Assembly (NCBI RefSeq): GCF_001659605.2
Contig: NC_035164.2
Span: forward strand, 12,792,873 to 12,856,872
Direction: 5' to 3'
DNA from: Manihot esculenta
Taxonomy: Eukaryota > Streptophyta > Magnoliopsida > Malpighiales > Euphorbiaceae
Length of the DNA stretch: 64,000 nucleotides
In this document: positions 20,964 through 31,503 of the stretch, piece after piece
How positions within the stretch are numbered: the first letter of the stretch is position 1
Layout: every line of letters begins with the position of its first letter
Notes under the pieces: generated by a model
The model's database searches: none
Seen by the model: the letters and a program-made list of their open reading frames with translations, nothing else
Told to the model about the DNA's origin: nothing
Program-made: the position numbers and the translations under genes

Positions 20964-22335
20964 CTATCCCAGTGATTTGGGCAAATCACCTCGGTGATTT
21001 GGGCAAATCACCACCTCTGGGCTGCCTCCCAGTAGCGCCCTGTTTTCTGTCTTGGGCTGGACAGCAGTGTCTTGATCAGCTGTTTGGGGCAGGGGATCCA
21101 AGGGAACCTCCTCCATGAGATGAACAGTAAATCCTTCATAAAATTTCTTCAAACGATGTCCATTAACTTTGAAAACCTTGCTTGTTTGTGGACTCCGTAT
21201 GTCAACAGCCCCATGTGGATAGACATGCTCAACCAAAAATGGCCCAATCCACCTAGACTGAAGCTTTCTAGGGAATAATTTGAATCTAGAATCAAAAAGT
21301 AAGACCTTATCACCAACCTGGAAGTATTTTCTGGAGATATTTTTGTCATGGAAGGCTTTGGTCTTTGCTTTGTAATCCCAAGAAGCTTCATATGCATCAC
21401 GCCGAATCTCTTCAAGTTCTTGAAGTTGCAATTTTCTGTTGGCTCCAGTTTCTTTCTCGTTAAGATTGCAGCTCTTCACAGCCCAATAGGCTTTGTGTTC
21501 AAGTTTCATAGGTAGATGGTAAGCTTTCCCATAAATCAGCCTATACGGAGACATCCCAATTGGGGTTTTATATGCTGTTCTATATGCCCATAAGGCATCA
21601 TTTAGGCGCACACTCCAATCCTTGCGACTTGGGCAGACCGTTTTCTCCAAGATGGACTTGATTTCCTTATTTGACACTTCGGCCAGCCCATTTGTTTGAG
21701 GATGATAGGCAGTAGAGATTCTATGGATGACATGGTGCTTCTTGAGGAGAGTTTCTACTACCTTGTTGCAAAAATGGGTGCCTCGGTCACTGATTATGGC
21801 TTTGGGCAAACCAAATCTTGAGAAAATGTGGGCTTTTACGAAGTCGCAAACTGTTTTTGCATCATCAGCCCTTGTTGCCTTGGCCTCAATCCACTTGGAC
21901 ACATAATCCACAGCTAGAAGTATGTAGGTGTTGCCAAAGGAAGGTGGGAATGGCCCCATGAAGTCAATGCCCCATATGTCAAAGATTTCACACACCATGA
22001 TGGGTGCTTGTGGCATTTCACTTCGGTGGCCAAGGTTCCCCATTTGTTGACATCTTGCACATGACCTACAAAATAAATAAGAATCTCTGAAAATGTTAGG
22101 CCAAAATAACCCACATTCAAGTATTTTCAAGGCTGTCTTGTGTGGCCCAAAGTGTCCTCCACAGTTGTAAGAGTGGCAGAAAGTTAGGACAGAAGAAATC
22201 TCATGGTTAGGTATGCATCTTCGGATCACTTGGTCTGCACAATGCTTCCATAGGTAAGGTTCATCCCACACATAATACCTTGCATCTTTCTTGATCTTGT
22301 CTCTCATGTGTTTGGGCAAATCAGTGGGCAAGTCA
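20964..22335 (-). pseudogene. pol: Athila integrase
   Basis: C-terminal part of the Athila pol, cut from RT-RNase H by the solo LTR at 22341-24595. The frame is continuous with the upstream part when the LTR and one TSD copy are ignored. Zinc-binding region: [14 protein letters not shown] to [11 protein letters not shown]. Catalytic core: [20 protein letters not shown] and [16 protein letters not shown], so Asp, Asp and Glu all appear present. A C-terminal domain with [20 protein letters not shown] and [14 protein letters not shown] follows. The last ~15 residues derive from the palindrome (GDLPKSLG) and end at TAG. Integrase reads intact but is separated from its polyprotein. Confidence 0.88.
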
Positions 22336-22340
22336 CCTGT

Positions 22341-24595
22341 TGTAATACCCGGCTAGAATCCGGTATCGGAATTCCTACCGTCCGGAGGAATCTCGAATGT
22401 CGGAGACCTCTAGAAGGGTAAAACCATGTTTTCATGAGATGTTTTAATGTTTTTGATGATTTTGAATGAAAAGAAAATGAGTTTTTGAATAAAAACAACC
22501 TTGGAGGAAAGCTCAGGTTCGGCCGCCGAACATGCATGTGTTTCGGGTGAGCCTTAGGCCCCCGAAGGCATAAGTGAGGGAAGTCCAGGTTCGGCCGCCG
22601 AACCCCAAGTTCGGCCGCCGAACATGGCATGCATGCGGAGGCACATTCGGCCCCTGAACGTGGCCTGGACAGCCACTATAAAAGGGTCCCTTAGCCGAAA
22701 ACGGGCGAGCTTTTCCCCATTTTCGGCCAAGGTGAGCTCTCCGCCGTCCCTCACCGATCTTTGATGTTTTTCCTCTAGATCCTTCAAGTTTTTCACTTGT
22801 TTTAACTTTGTTTTGAAGATTTGAGCTTTTGAGCAAAGTTTTGGAGCTTTGAGGTTCAAGAACTCAAATCTCTCCCAACCCTAAGTTTGGTCGCCTCTAC
22901 TCTCGATCTTCAAGAGGTAAGAGTCGATCTCTAGCTTATATTATGTTTTAAGCAAGTTTTATGAAGTTCATGGGGGTAGAATGCATGTTTAGGTTTTAGT
23001 TATGTTTATGGGTATAAATGTATGTTCATGTATGTGTGTTGTAGTTGGGGTTTAAGTTAGTTTGAGACCCCTAGGAGCTTGTGTGCATGCTTTGGTTGAG
23101 CTAAATGCATGATGGTATGAGTTTGAGGCTTTTGTGCATGTTTGAACCAAGTTTCTGCCCTTTGGGAGAAACCAGGTTCGGCAGCCGAAGGGACTTTCGG
23201 CCGCCGAACCCTCTTGTGGAGGCAGCCTTCGGCTGCCGAAGCTTGCCCCCGAAAGGAGACTTTCGTCTCTGTCTGGGAGTTTCGGCCGCCGAAAGTGCCG
23301 CCGAACATGCATGAGTTTCGCCTCTGTCTGGGAGTTTCGGCCGCCGAAGGTGCCGCCGAACCTGCCTGACTTTCGGCTCTGGAGGGACTTTCGGCCGCCG
23401 AACCTGCCGCCGAAAGTGCCCTGTCCAGCCTTCTTTTGCATGTTCTTGCATGGATGTTTTGAGATGTTTTAGGGGGTTTTTGGGGGATGTTTTTAGAGTT
23501 ATGTTATAGTATGTTGGTTCCTCATTTGAGTCCACCTGTGTAGGTTTGGACCCGAGGAACCGAGGACCTCAGCAGTGAGTCAGCTGCTTCAGTCAGAGTC
23601 AGAGCTAGCCAGAGGTGAGTGGAATGACTCTTATGCTTTTAAATAAATAAATAAACTAGTTTTGAGCATATTCATGCATCACGGATGCCATGTGATATTT
23701 TAGGTTGTTTGCATTAGAAATCATGAATATGTTGCATTGCATAATATGTTGTTGATGTGGATGAATGTTGAATGATCCATTAGCCCTCGTATGTTATGAC
23801 ATGATGATATGATATGGAAGTCCAGGTGTGGCCTGCACTATGCCCCTGGCACTATGTAAGAGAAAGACCGGATGTGGCCTACACTACGCCCCCGGCATCA
23901 TGGATTATGTATGTTATGTTATGTTATGTATAAGAGAAAGACCAGGTGTGGCCTGCACTACGCCTCTGGCATGATTGGATTATGTAGAGGGCTAAATGGT
24001 GACAAGTTCATCCTTGATATGATTAGTTGTGATGTGATGCATTTCATGTTATCATATGTTTTAAATGCTTTACTATTCTGCTCACTGGGCTCTAGTAGCT
24101 CACCCCTCTCCCAAATTCCCCAGGTTTGCAGGTATGGGTTAGTCAGAGAAGTCAAGAAGAGTAATGAAGTCTTATGTATGTAATAGTTAGAAAGTGGACA
24201 TGACAGATTGTATAATGATGTATAGATATGTAATATAAGGATATTGAGATTAGAAATGTGCTTGACCATTGTGTAATGTAATCCCTTTTTGAAACATGAT
24301 CTTAATGTTATTGATGTCCATGTTTAGCCAACTCAACTCTTGTTATGCCACCCATTGGGGGCATTGATGAGATCCCTTAGAGGGGTCAAGTTTATGATTA
24401 TGTATATGCACAGGTTGAGTTTGGTGGATGATAGAATGTATGAAAGAAAAGTTTTAAATTTTTATGTATGATTGTTGATCATGTATGGGATTAAACAGGT
24501 TTACAGGTTGCATGTCAGGCTTGCTACGGGTCCCGGCGGCCTTAAGCCGATCTGGATCCTAGCGCCGGTAGCGGTCCGATTTTCGGGTCGTTACA
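22341..24595 (+). mobile_element. Solo Tekay-type LTR inserted in Athila pol
   Basis: 2255 bp from TGTAATACCC to GTCGTTACA, flanked by the perfect TSD CCTGT (22336-22340 and 24596-24600), with no internal region. Such solo LTRs arise by recombination between the two LTRs of one insertion. In sequence it resembles the LTRs of element B (leader GCCGAAAACGGGCGAGC after the TATA) more than those of element A. TTCGGCNGCCGAA clusters lie at about 22517-22655 and 23175-23415, and the ~50-bp AGACCAGGTGTGGCCTGCAC repeat at about 23817-23972. Confidence 0.93.
22677..22684 (+). promoter_or_regulatory. TATA box of the solo LTR
   Basis: TATAAAAG followed by GGTCCCTTAG, as in the other Tekay-type LTRs. 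A solo LTR keeps a potential promoter pointing into the antisense of the Athila element. Confidence 0.6.
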
Positions 24596-24600
24596 CCTGT

Positions 24601-26220
24601 GGCGAGGAAATTAACAATATCAGCATACCATGGTTCCTCTTCTTGGACAGCAAAGAGGTGTTCATCAGGGAATTTTTCATTGATGGGGCAAGTCTCCATC
24701 TCGGTCAGAATTCTGCTGAGGTGATCAGCTACAAGGTTCTCTCTTCCCTTCTTGTCACGAATCTCCAAGTCAAACTCTTGTAGCAACAATATCCAACGTA
24801 CTAGCCTTGGTTTGGACTCCTTTTTTTTTATTAAATACCTCGATGCAGCATGGTCTGAGTAAGTAATCACCTTGGTCCCAAGTAGATAGGACCGAAATTT
24901 CTCCAATGCAAACACAATAGCTAGCAACTCTTTTTCTGTGGTTGAATAATTGCATTGTGCAGCATCTAGAGTGCGTGAGGCATAGTGAATGACATGAGGA
25001 GAGTTACCTACACGCTGTCCCAACACTGCACCTACAGCAAAGTTGCTGGCATCGCACATGATCTCAAATGGAAGGGTCCAGTCAGGTGGCTGGATGACTG
25101 GGGCAGAAATCAGCAGTGATTTGATCAAATCAAAAGCTGTTTTGCAGCTGTCATCAAATTTGAATGGGACATCCTGCTGTAATAACCTACACAAAGGCTG
25201 AGTTATCTTGGAGAAATCCTTGATGAACCTCCTGTAAAAACCAGCATGTCCAAGGAATGATCGAATCTCCCTAATGCTAGTTGGGTAGGGCAGATTTTTG
25301 ATGGTGTCAATTTTAGCTTTGTCCACCTCAATCCCTTTTGCTGAAACAATATGGCCTAAGATTAAGCCATGGCTGACAATGAAGTGGCATTTTTCGTAGT
25401 TGAGAACTAGATCTGTCTCCAAACACCTTTGAAGTATTTTCTCCAAGTTGGAAAGGCATTTATTGAATGAGTTGCCATACACCGTAAAGTCATCCATGAA
25501 GACTTCAATAATTTTCTCCACATAATCAGAAAAAATACTCATCATGCACCTTTGGAAAGTGGCTGGTGCATTGCAAAGACCGAAGGGCATCCTCCTAAAT
25601 GCGAAGGTGCCAAATGGACATGTGAAAGTGATCTTCTCTTGATCTTCAGGTGCAACGGGGATTTGATAAAATCCCGAATATCCATCAAGGAGGCAGTAAT
25701 GACTTTTTCCAGCAAGTCTTTCAAGCATTTGATCCATAAATGGCAAGGGAAAGTGGTCCTTCCTTGTGGCTGTGTTGAGCTTCCTGTAATCCATGCAAAC
25801 TCTCCACCCATTTTGCACACAAGTGGGTACTAACTCTCCTTCATAATTGGGGACAATAGTAATACCTGTCTTCTTTGGTACCACATGGATGGGACTCACC
25901 CATTTGCTGTCAGAGATGGAGTAGATTACCCCAATATCTAAAAGTTTTACTATTTCTTTCTTCACAACCTTCATCATTGGTGGATTCAGCCTTCTTTGAG
26001 CCTCACGAACAGGTTTGCACTCATCCTCCATAAGTATCCGATGCATGCATGTTGAGGGTGATATGCCTTTGATGTCCTCCAAGGTCCACCCAATTGCCTT
26101 CTTGTGTTTTCTCAACACCTCTAGGAGTTTTTCTTCTTCTTGTGGACTGAGCTGATTGGAAATAATAATTGGAAGTGTATTTTCAGCCCTTAAAAAGGCA
26201 TATTTGAGATGGCTGGGCAA
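24601..26220 (-). pseudogene. pol: Athila reverse transcriptase and RNase H
   Basis: Reads from [10 protein letters not shown] at the start of the RT region; no ATG is needed, as it is part of a polyprotein. RT landmarks: [34 protein letters not shown], catalytic FMDDFTVYG (residues 241-249), and [12 protein letters not shown]. RNase H starts at [16 protein letters not shown] and includes [21 protein letters not shown] and [10 protein letters not shown]. Catalytic RT Asp residues are present. The frame is truncated on its C-terminal side by the solo LTR at 24595 and picks up LTR codons before a stop at 24559. Upstream it is out of frame with gag-protease, and a TAG lies about 15 codons before the start given. 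Confidence 0.9.
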
Positions 26221-26225
26221 GGGTT

Positions 26226-28208
26226 TTAGATCTGGTGTATCTGTTGCCTATTCTGATTTCTGTTGTATGCTATCTGATTTGGGCTGTGATTTGGACAGAT
26301 TATCTGGTGATCTGGGCAAATACTCCCTGTTGTGTCTGTCTGCCCCAGTGATTTGGGCAGATCGTTTGGTGATTTGGGCAAATCACCCGCCACCAGCTGT
26401 GAACAGTACTCCATCTGGTCTGTCTTGGTGTTGTTGTCCAGTTCTTCTCTCCTGCAAAGACCTTCATAAAGTAAGTTTTCTTGATCAAAATCAAAAACCT
26501 CTTGACTTAAATCATCAATAACATCAAGGCCATAAACAGGAGAAACATCATTGGGGAATTTCATGGCATCATAAACATTAAACTTGATAACTTCCCCTTC
26601 AAACTCCATAGTTAATGTGCCATCATGTACATCAATTTTAGTTCTTGCTGTACTTAAGAATGGTCTCCCAAGTAAAATATCAGAGGTTGTGTTGCTCTTG
26701 TCTTCCTCCATGTTAATTACATAAAAATCTAATGGAAATACTAGTTGGTCAACTTGCACCAACACATCTTCTAGCATTCCCTTGGGGTAGACAACAGATC
26801 GGTCAGCCAATTGGATCACTATGCTGGTGCCCTTGAGTGTACCTGCATTCAACAAGTTAAAAATGGAAAGAGGCATGACATTTATTGAAGCTCCAAGGTC
26901 ACACATGGCCTTCTTTATTCCCACATTGCCTATTTTGCATGAAACCGCGAACATTCCTCTATCCTTGCATTTGGTTGGAAGTTTCCTTTGGATGACAGCT
27001 GAAACACACTCCCCCACACTTACCTTTTCACGTTCAGCAAGTTTCCTCCTATTTGTGCATAGCTCTTTGAGAAATTTGGCATACCTTGGAATTTGCTTAA
27101 CGGCATCAAGTAGAGGTATGTTGATTTCCACCTTGCGAAGGGTCTCAAGTATCTCTCTTTCCTCTTTTTCTTTCTGAGATCTTGCAAATCTTTTGGGAAA
27201 GGGAGGAGGTACCTTGAATTTTTCTGCTGGTTGTTGTTTCTGCCCTTGACTGGACTCTGTCTGGTCTGTTGATTTGGGCATATCACTTTCTGCCTTCTCT
27301 GGTGATTTGGGCAAATCACTGCTGGGCAGATCAGTTTGCCTAGTGATTGGGTCAGTGATTTGGGCAAATCGACTGCCCTGATCACTTTCCGGCAGAATTT
27401 CTTCCATGGCCTGTTTTTGCAATTTTTCAGCCTTGCTGTCTTGTAGCTCTTTTCCACTCCTCAATGTGATGGCACTAGCATTTTGTCTTGGATTTACCTC
27501 AGTTTGGGAAGGTAGCTTTCCTTGTGATTCAATTTTGCTCACCGAAATGGCCATTTGACTCATTTGTTTCTCAAGATTTTGCACCGTATTTGCTAAGAAC
27601 TTCACAATCTCTTCAAGAGGTGCATTAGAGTTCTGAGGTGTAGCTTGAGCTTGGTTCCTTTGCTGGTAGCTTGGATATTGATGTCCCCTTGCATAACTAA
27701 AATTTGGATGGTCCCTCCAACCTGGATTATAAGTATTTGCATAGGGATCGTACCTTCTTTGCCCATTGAAGCCTCCAACAGCATTGACTTGCTGGTCCTC
27801 CTCTTGAAGGGAAGGACATAGATCAATTGGGTGGCTGTTGGCACATATTCCACATGGCTTGGGCTGTTGAATTTGTTGGACTTGTTGGGTTTGACCCACA
27901 ACAAGGCTACGGACAGCATTGGTGAGATCAGAAATTTGGGATGCTAAAACAGATGTACTTACCTCATTTACCCTTCTTGGTGGCTGATCTTGGTCTCCAA
28001 ATTGCTGAGAAGCTGCAGCCATGGTGGAGATTAATTCCCTCATCTCTCGAGGTGATTTTCTTTCAATTAATCCTCCACAAGCTGCATCAATAAATTTTCT
28101 CTCTGAGGGTAGCAGACCTCCATAGAAATACTCAATGAGAGATTGGTCAGAAATATCATGCTGGGGGGTAGCTTGTGCATAACTTTTTGAACCTCTCCCA
28201 GTACTCAT
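26226..28208 (-). pseudogene. gag: Athila gag (C-terminal part) and protease
   Basis: Contains the end of the gag domain (SLIEYFYGGLLPSERKFID), a zinc-knuckle-like CGICANSHPIDLC (CX2CX3HX4C), a Gln/Tyr/Asn-rich linker with NPGWRDHPNF, a coiled-coil-like NLEKQMSQMAISVSKIE, and the LRSGKEL motif typical of Athila-type Gag. The protease then shows MCDLGASINVMPLSIF and the LLGRPFLSTA motif. Between these, DLPKS and DMPKS repeats are produced by the dispersed palindrome (exact copies 26371, 27304, 27357). A frameshift separates it from the N-terminal gag (about 28160-28200) and another from RT, so the protein is broken. Confidence 0.87.
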
Positions 28209-28962
28209 ACAAGCCTTCAGAGTGCTTTTGCCTTATGCCACTTATTTCTCGACGGATGCCTATGGCTTTTGAGGTAGGAAAGAATTTTCTCAAGAATGCT
28301 CTCACCATACCAGCCCATGATGTGATGGATCCGGGTGGTAAGTAGAATAGCCATTCCTTGGCATAGTCATCAAGGGAAAAAGGGAAGGCTCTAAGCTTGA
28401 CATCCTCTTCGGGAATACCTTGAGGTCTCATGGTGGAGCACACAATGTGGAATGCCTTCAAATGCTTGTGAGGATCTTCATTTTCTAGGCCTCTGAATTT
28501 GGGAAGGAGATGGATCAGACCTGTCTTAAGCTCAAAAGGTGCTGTTAATGGGGGATATGCAATGCATAAAGGTGCTAGGTCTCCTGCTAGTTTAGCTAGC
28601 TCTCCGAGAGTTCTTTCTCGTGGCTATGGCTGTGGTGCTTAGACAGGGACAGGTAGGTTCCTAGCTTGAATTTCAGCTTCTTCACTGACAGCAGGTTGTT
28701 CTGCCATTGTGTGATCTTCTGCAGTAACCTGGATTCGGGTATCGGGTTCAAATGCAGCAGTGGCTGTAGGCGAATCTGGTGGTGCAAAAAATTCTGCTGG
28801 TGCAGAAAATTCTGCAGCAGGGGCTGTAGGTGATTTTACTGGTGCTGATGAGGATGCTTTGGAGGCTTGGTTCCTCAAGTTTGCTTGCTTCCTTAAGCTC
28901 TTGGCGGTGCGTTCTATCTCCGAATCGTAAAGAAGAATGTCTTTATGGCCATACCTAGTCAT
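28156..28962 (-). pseudogene. gag: Athila gag, N-terminal part
   Basis: Starts at 28962 (MTRYGHKDIL) just downstream of the PBS in element sense. An Ala/Pro/Ser-rich segment ends at an in-frame TAA (28639-28641). Beyond it the same protein continues with YPPLTAPFELK, HLLPKFRGLENEDPHKHL and the clear gag core CSTMRPQGIPEEDVKLRAFP, AKEWLFYLPPGS, FLRKFFP and YEYWERFKKLC. It runs to about 28156, where it overlaps the next frame and stops, so one indel lies in the overlap with 26226-28208. Confidence 0.82.
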
Positions 28963-28991
28963 AAAGGGAAAATACGTTAGTTTAAATCAAC

Positions 28992-29009
28992 TCTCCGGCA
29001 ACGGCGCCA
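28992..29009 (-). other. Primer binding site, tRNA-Asp type (Athila)
   Basis: In element sense TGGCGCCGTTGCCGGAGA, five bases after the 5' LTR end. This agrees with the tRNA-Asp primer site known for Athila/Tat elements, with one apparent mismatch to the common TGGCGCCGTTGCCGGGGA form. Confidence 0.85.
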
Positions 29010-29014
29010 ATTTT

Positions 29015-30436
29015 TGATAGCGGTTGTCGAAGCCGTCAAAAATAAACCTATTAATCAATCAACAAATAAATTTGCAAATAGTGGCAATAGGGTCGAACCA
29101 CAGGGAATTGACACTAAAGACCTTCCTAATAATGACCAAGATAAGTAAATAACAAATAATTAAAAGAGGGGGGTTTGATTTGATAATAAACAGCAAAAGA
29201 AAGCGATAATTTAAATAGATGAGAATTTCAATGGGAAAAGGATTCTAGTTGAAGTATGAGTCTATTTCAGTTTGTTCAGAATTGATCATTGATTATTTAG
29301 GATTCCTATTTTATTTCAATAAATTGGTTTTGGTTATGGAAGACGCTTCTCACAACCAAATTCCTCCTTAGTTCTAGTTTGATTAGGAAACGTTCGCTAA
29401 TCAAACACTAATCAACAAGTTGCCAAGGAACGTCCTTGGGGCATTGTAGCATCGAACAACTGTTGACTGCATTAAGACTTAGAGAAACCCAATTCTATCC
29501 TTGCCAACCGCGTGGTCAAGTTTAGATTATGCAACTTGATTAAATGTGTATTTGAACAACCTAAGCAATTACATACCTAAATCATTCAAACGATATTACT
29601 TAAGCAATTTAAAAGCAATGGGCCCTTATTGATTCTAAAAGCTAAGTAATAATTATGGACAGATCAAATGGCATAAATATTGAAAGCAAATAAGAGTTTA
29701 ACAATGGAGTTTTAAATCTCCCAATTCATCACAAAACTGAATTTCCTCAAGTTCAACTAGAAAAGAAAGGAAATTAGCCACTCATGGTGGACTAAATAAA
29801 CAAAAGATGAAAAGAAAGGGAAAGGAAAGAAGCTGCAGGGTTTCTGGCGAGGGGATAAGATGCTGAGAAGCTGATCAGAAGATGCCCCTTGCTGGTTTCC
29901 AGGTTGCTCTTTTATAGCTGAAGAATTCCATCCATCTAGGGTTTTGAAATCTCTTTTTAATTTGGTGTTTGATTCCTCTTTTGATGTTGAATTTAATTGC
30001 AATTGGAATTCCTTAGGCGAGAAGCTCTTTCGTGGCTCTTGGAACTATGTTGATAGTGATTGAGTTGGATTTGGACTTCTAAAAATTTGGATTTCTGTTT
30101 TCTGCACAATTTCTCGCTCTACTGTCAATTTCTGCTGTCAAGGTGATTGGGGCGGGTGATTTGGGCAAATCACTTGTCCTAATCGCCCCAATCGCTTTCT
30201 GTGAGTCAATCCAGTTTTTAGCTCTCTGTCTCTGCGAGTGATTTGGCCAGTTTCTACGAGTGATTTGGGCAAATCACTGGCCCAATCACTTTTCTGTCAT
30301 TTTCTGCACTTTTTCTCCAATTTTACAATTTCTCCCTTTTCTGCAAAAACAAGATAAAAACCATAGATTAAGCTGAAAAGTGTGTAAATAAGCAATAATA
30401 AAGATAATAAAAATGTGGCTAATTTGTGCTTGATCA
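29015..30436 (-). repeat. 5' LTR of the Athila-like element
   Basis: 1422 bp with TGAT...ATCA ends: TGATAGCGG at 29015 in the plus strand, CTTGATCA ending at 30436. The PBS follows directly. A TATAAAAG box (reverse) is at 29909-29916. Two exact copies of the element palindrome lie at 30158-30171 and 30262-30275 in U3. The outer end is set by homology to the end of the second LTR at 31503. Confidence 0.82.
29909..29916 (-). promoter_or_regulatory. TATA box of the Athila LTR
   Basis: TATAAAAG in the sense strand, about 520 bp from the LTR start. The related LTR fragment has TATAAAAAG at 30915-30923 in the matching position. Confidence 0.55.
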
Positions 30437-31503
30437 CTTAGGTATCAAAACAACTGTCAATTGCATTAAGAAATAGAGAGATCTAATCCTAGCTACCCAA
30501 ACGCATGGTGATATTGCTAGATTATGCAACTTCCTTAGTTTTTACACCAAGTGTTCTTATGTTTGAATAATCCAAGCAATTACGGACTCAAAAGTATTCA
30601 AACTAACAATATATTACCTTGCAATCAAGAATCAAGTGGCCACATTGATCATAATAACAAAGCAATAATGGAATCAAGCATGAAATTGCACAAATATTGA
30701 ATAACCAAAAGATAAACACTTATGTTCAGATCTCACAATCCATAAAATAACCAAAGTATCACCTAATCTTCAACTAGAATAAAAGGTTTCAGCCACTCAT
30801 GGCTGAAACAAAACAAGAAAATAAGGAAAGGAAGAAGAAGAGATGGTGCCACTTGCAATCCCGTATGTGTGTTCAAGGGAGAGTAGAAAACGCATGGGGA
30901 GGCTCCTTATGTGTCTTTTTATAGTTGAAAGTATTGTCCTAGGTCCTTACTTGCTGCCTAAGTTGAATTCTTGGTTGCCCAAGTGCTGCCCATGCCGCCC
31001 ATATCTTGCATTGATGAGGTGGAGCCTCTCTTTTGAATTTTGAATTTTGAATGTACAAGACTTGAGGTGGCATGTGTGACTTCTTTGGCTTCTTTAACAA
31101 GCTGAATTTGAATTTCAAATTTGAATGTGCATCTTCTAGAGATTTGGCTTCTTCAATAAGGAAAAGAGTTCTAGAAGATATTGAATTACAAACTTCTCTA
31201 TTGACTGCACTTTTCTTATTTAGCACTTTCCTTAATGAGCTGAATCTTGATTTTGAATTTTGAATTCTCTTAAGGATTTGAAATTTGAATTTCAAATTAC
31301 TTTCCTTATTTGGCTCCTTTTAGTTGCACTTGGCATGCTCGCTCTCCTTTGCTCCATTTTAGGCAGTTTTAGGGGCATTTTCACCAAATTGTCTCTTTAC
31401 ACCATTTTCTGCAGAATAAGATTAAAATCACAAAATTAGGCAGAAAAAGTGTAAATTAACATCAATAACATCATGATAATATGGTCTAAATTATGCTCTA
31501 TCA
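30437..31503 (-). repeat. Truncated second Athila-like LTR
   Basis: Homologous but clearly diverged from 29435-30436. It shares the CAACTG...TTGCATTAAGA segment, the TTATGCAACTT stretch, a TATA box, and an LTR start in sense TGATAGAGCATAATTTAG versus TGATCAAGCACAAATTAG. It has its own internal expansions of GAATTTGAAATTC-like sequence (about 31030-31300). It lacks the part matching 29015-29434. Its intact outer end abuts the satellite at 31503/31504. Most simply it is an older LTR into which the Athila element inserted; the rest would lie left of this window. Confidence 0.78.

Larger units (their letters stand above)
1..30436 (-). mobile_element. Athila-like Ty3/gypsy retrotransposon, left-truncated by the window and interrupted twice
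   Basis: Read on the minus strand the order is 5' LTR (29015-30436), tRNA-Asp type PBS, gag with zinc knuckle, DLGAS protease, RT (FMDD) and RNase H, integrase, then a proline-rich env-position ORF. The 3' LTR lies beyond position 1. The extra ORF after integrase, the PBS type and the DLGAS/FMDD motifs fit the Athila lineage of plant gypsy elements. It is split by Tekay element A at 1297-19377 and by a solo LTR at 22341-24595. Several stops and frameshifts make it non-autonomous. A short palindrome, GTGATTTGGGCAAATCAC, recurs throughout it and marks the separated pieces as one element. Confidence 0.88.
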
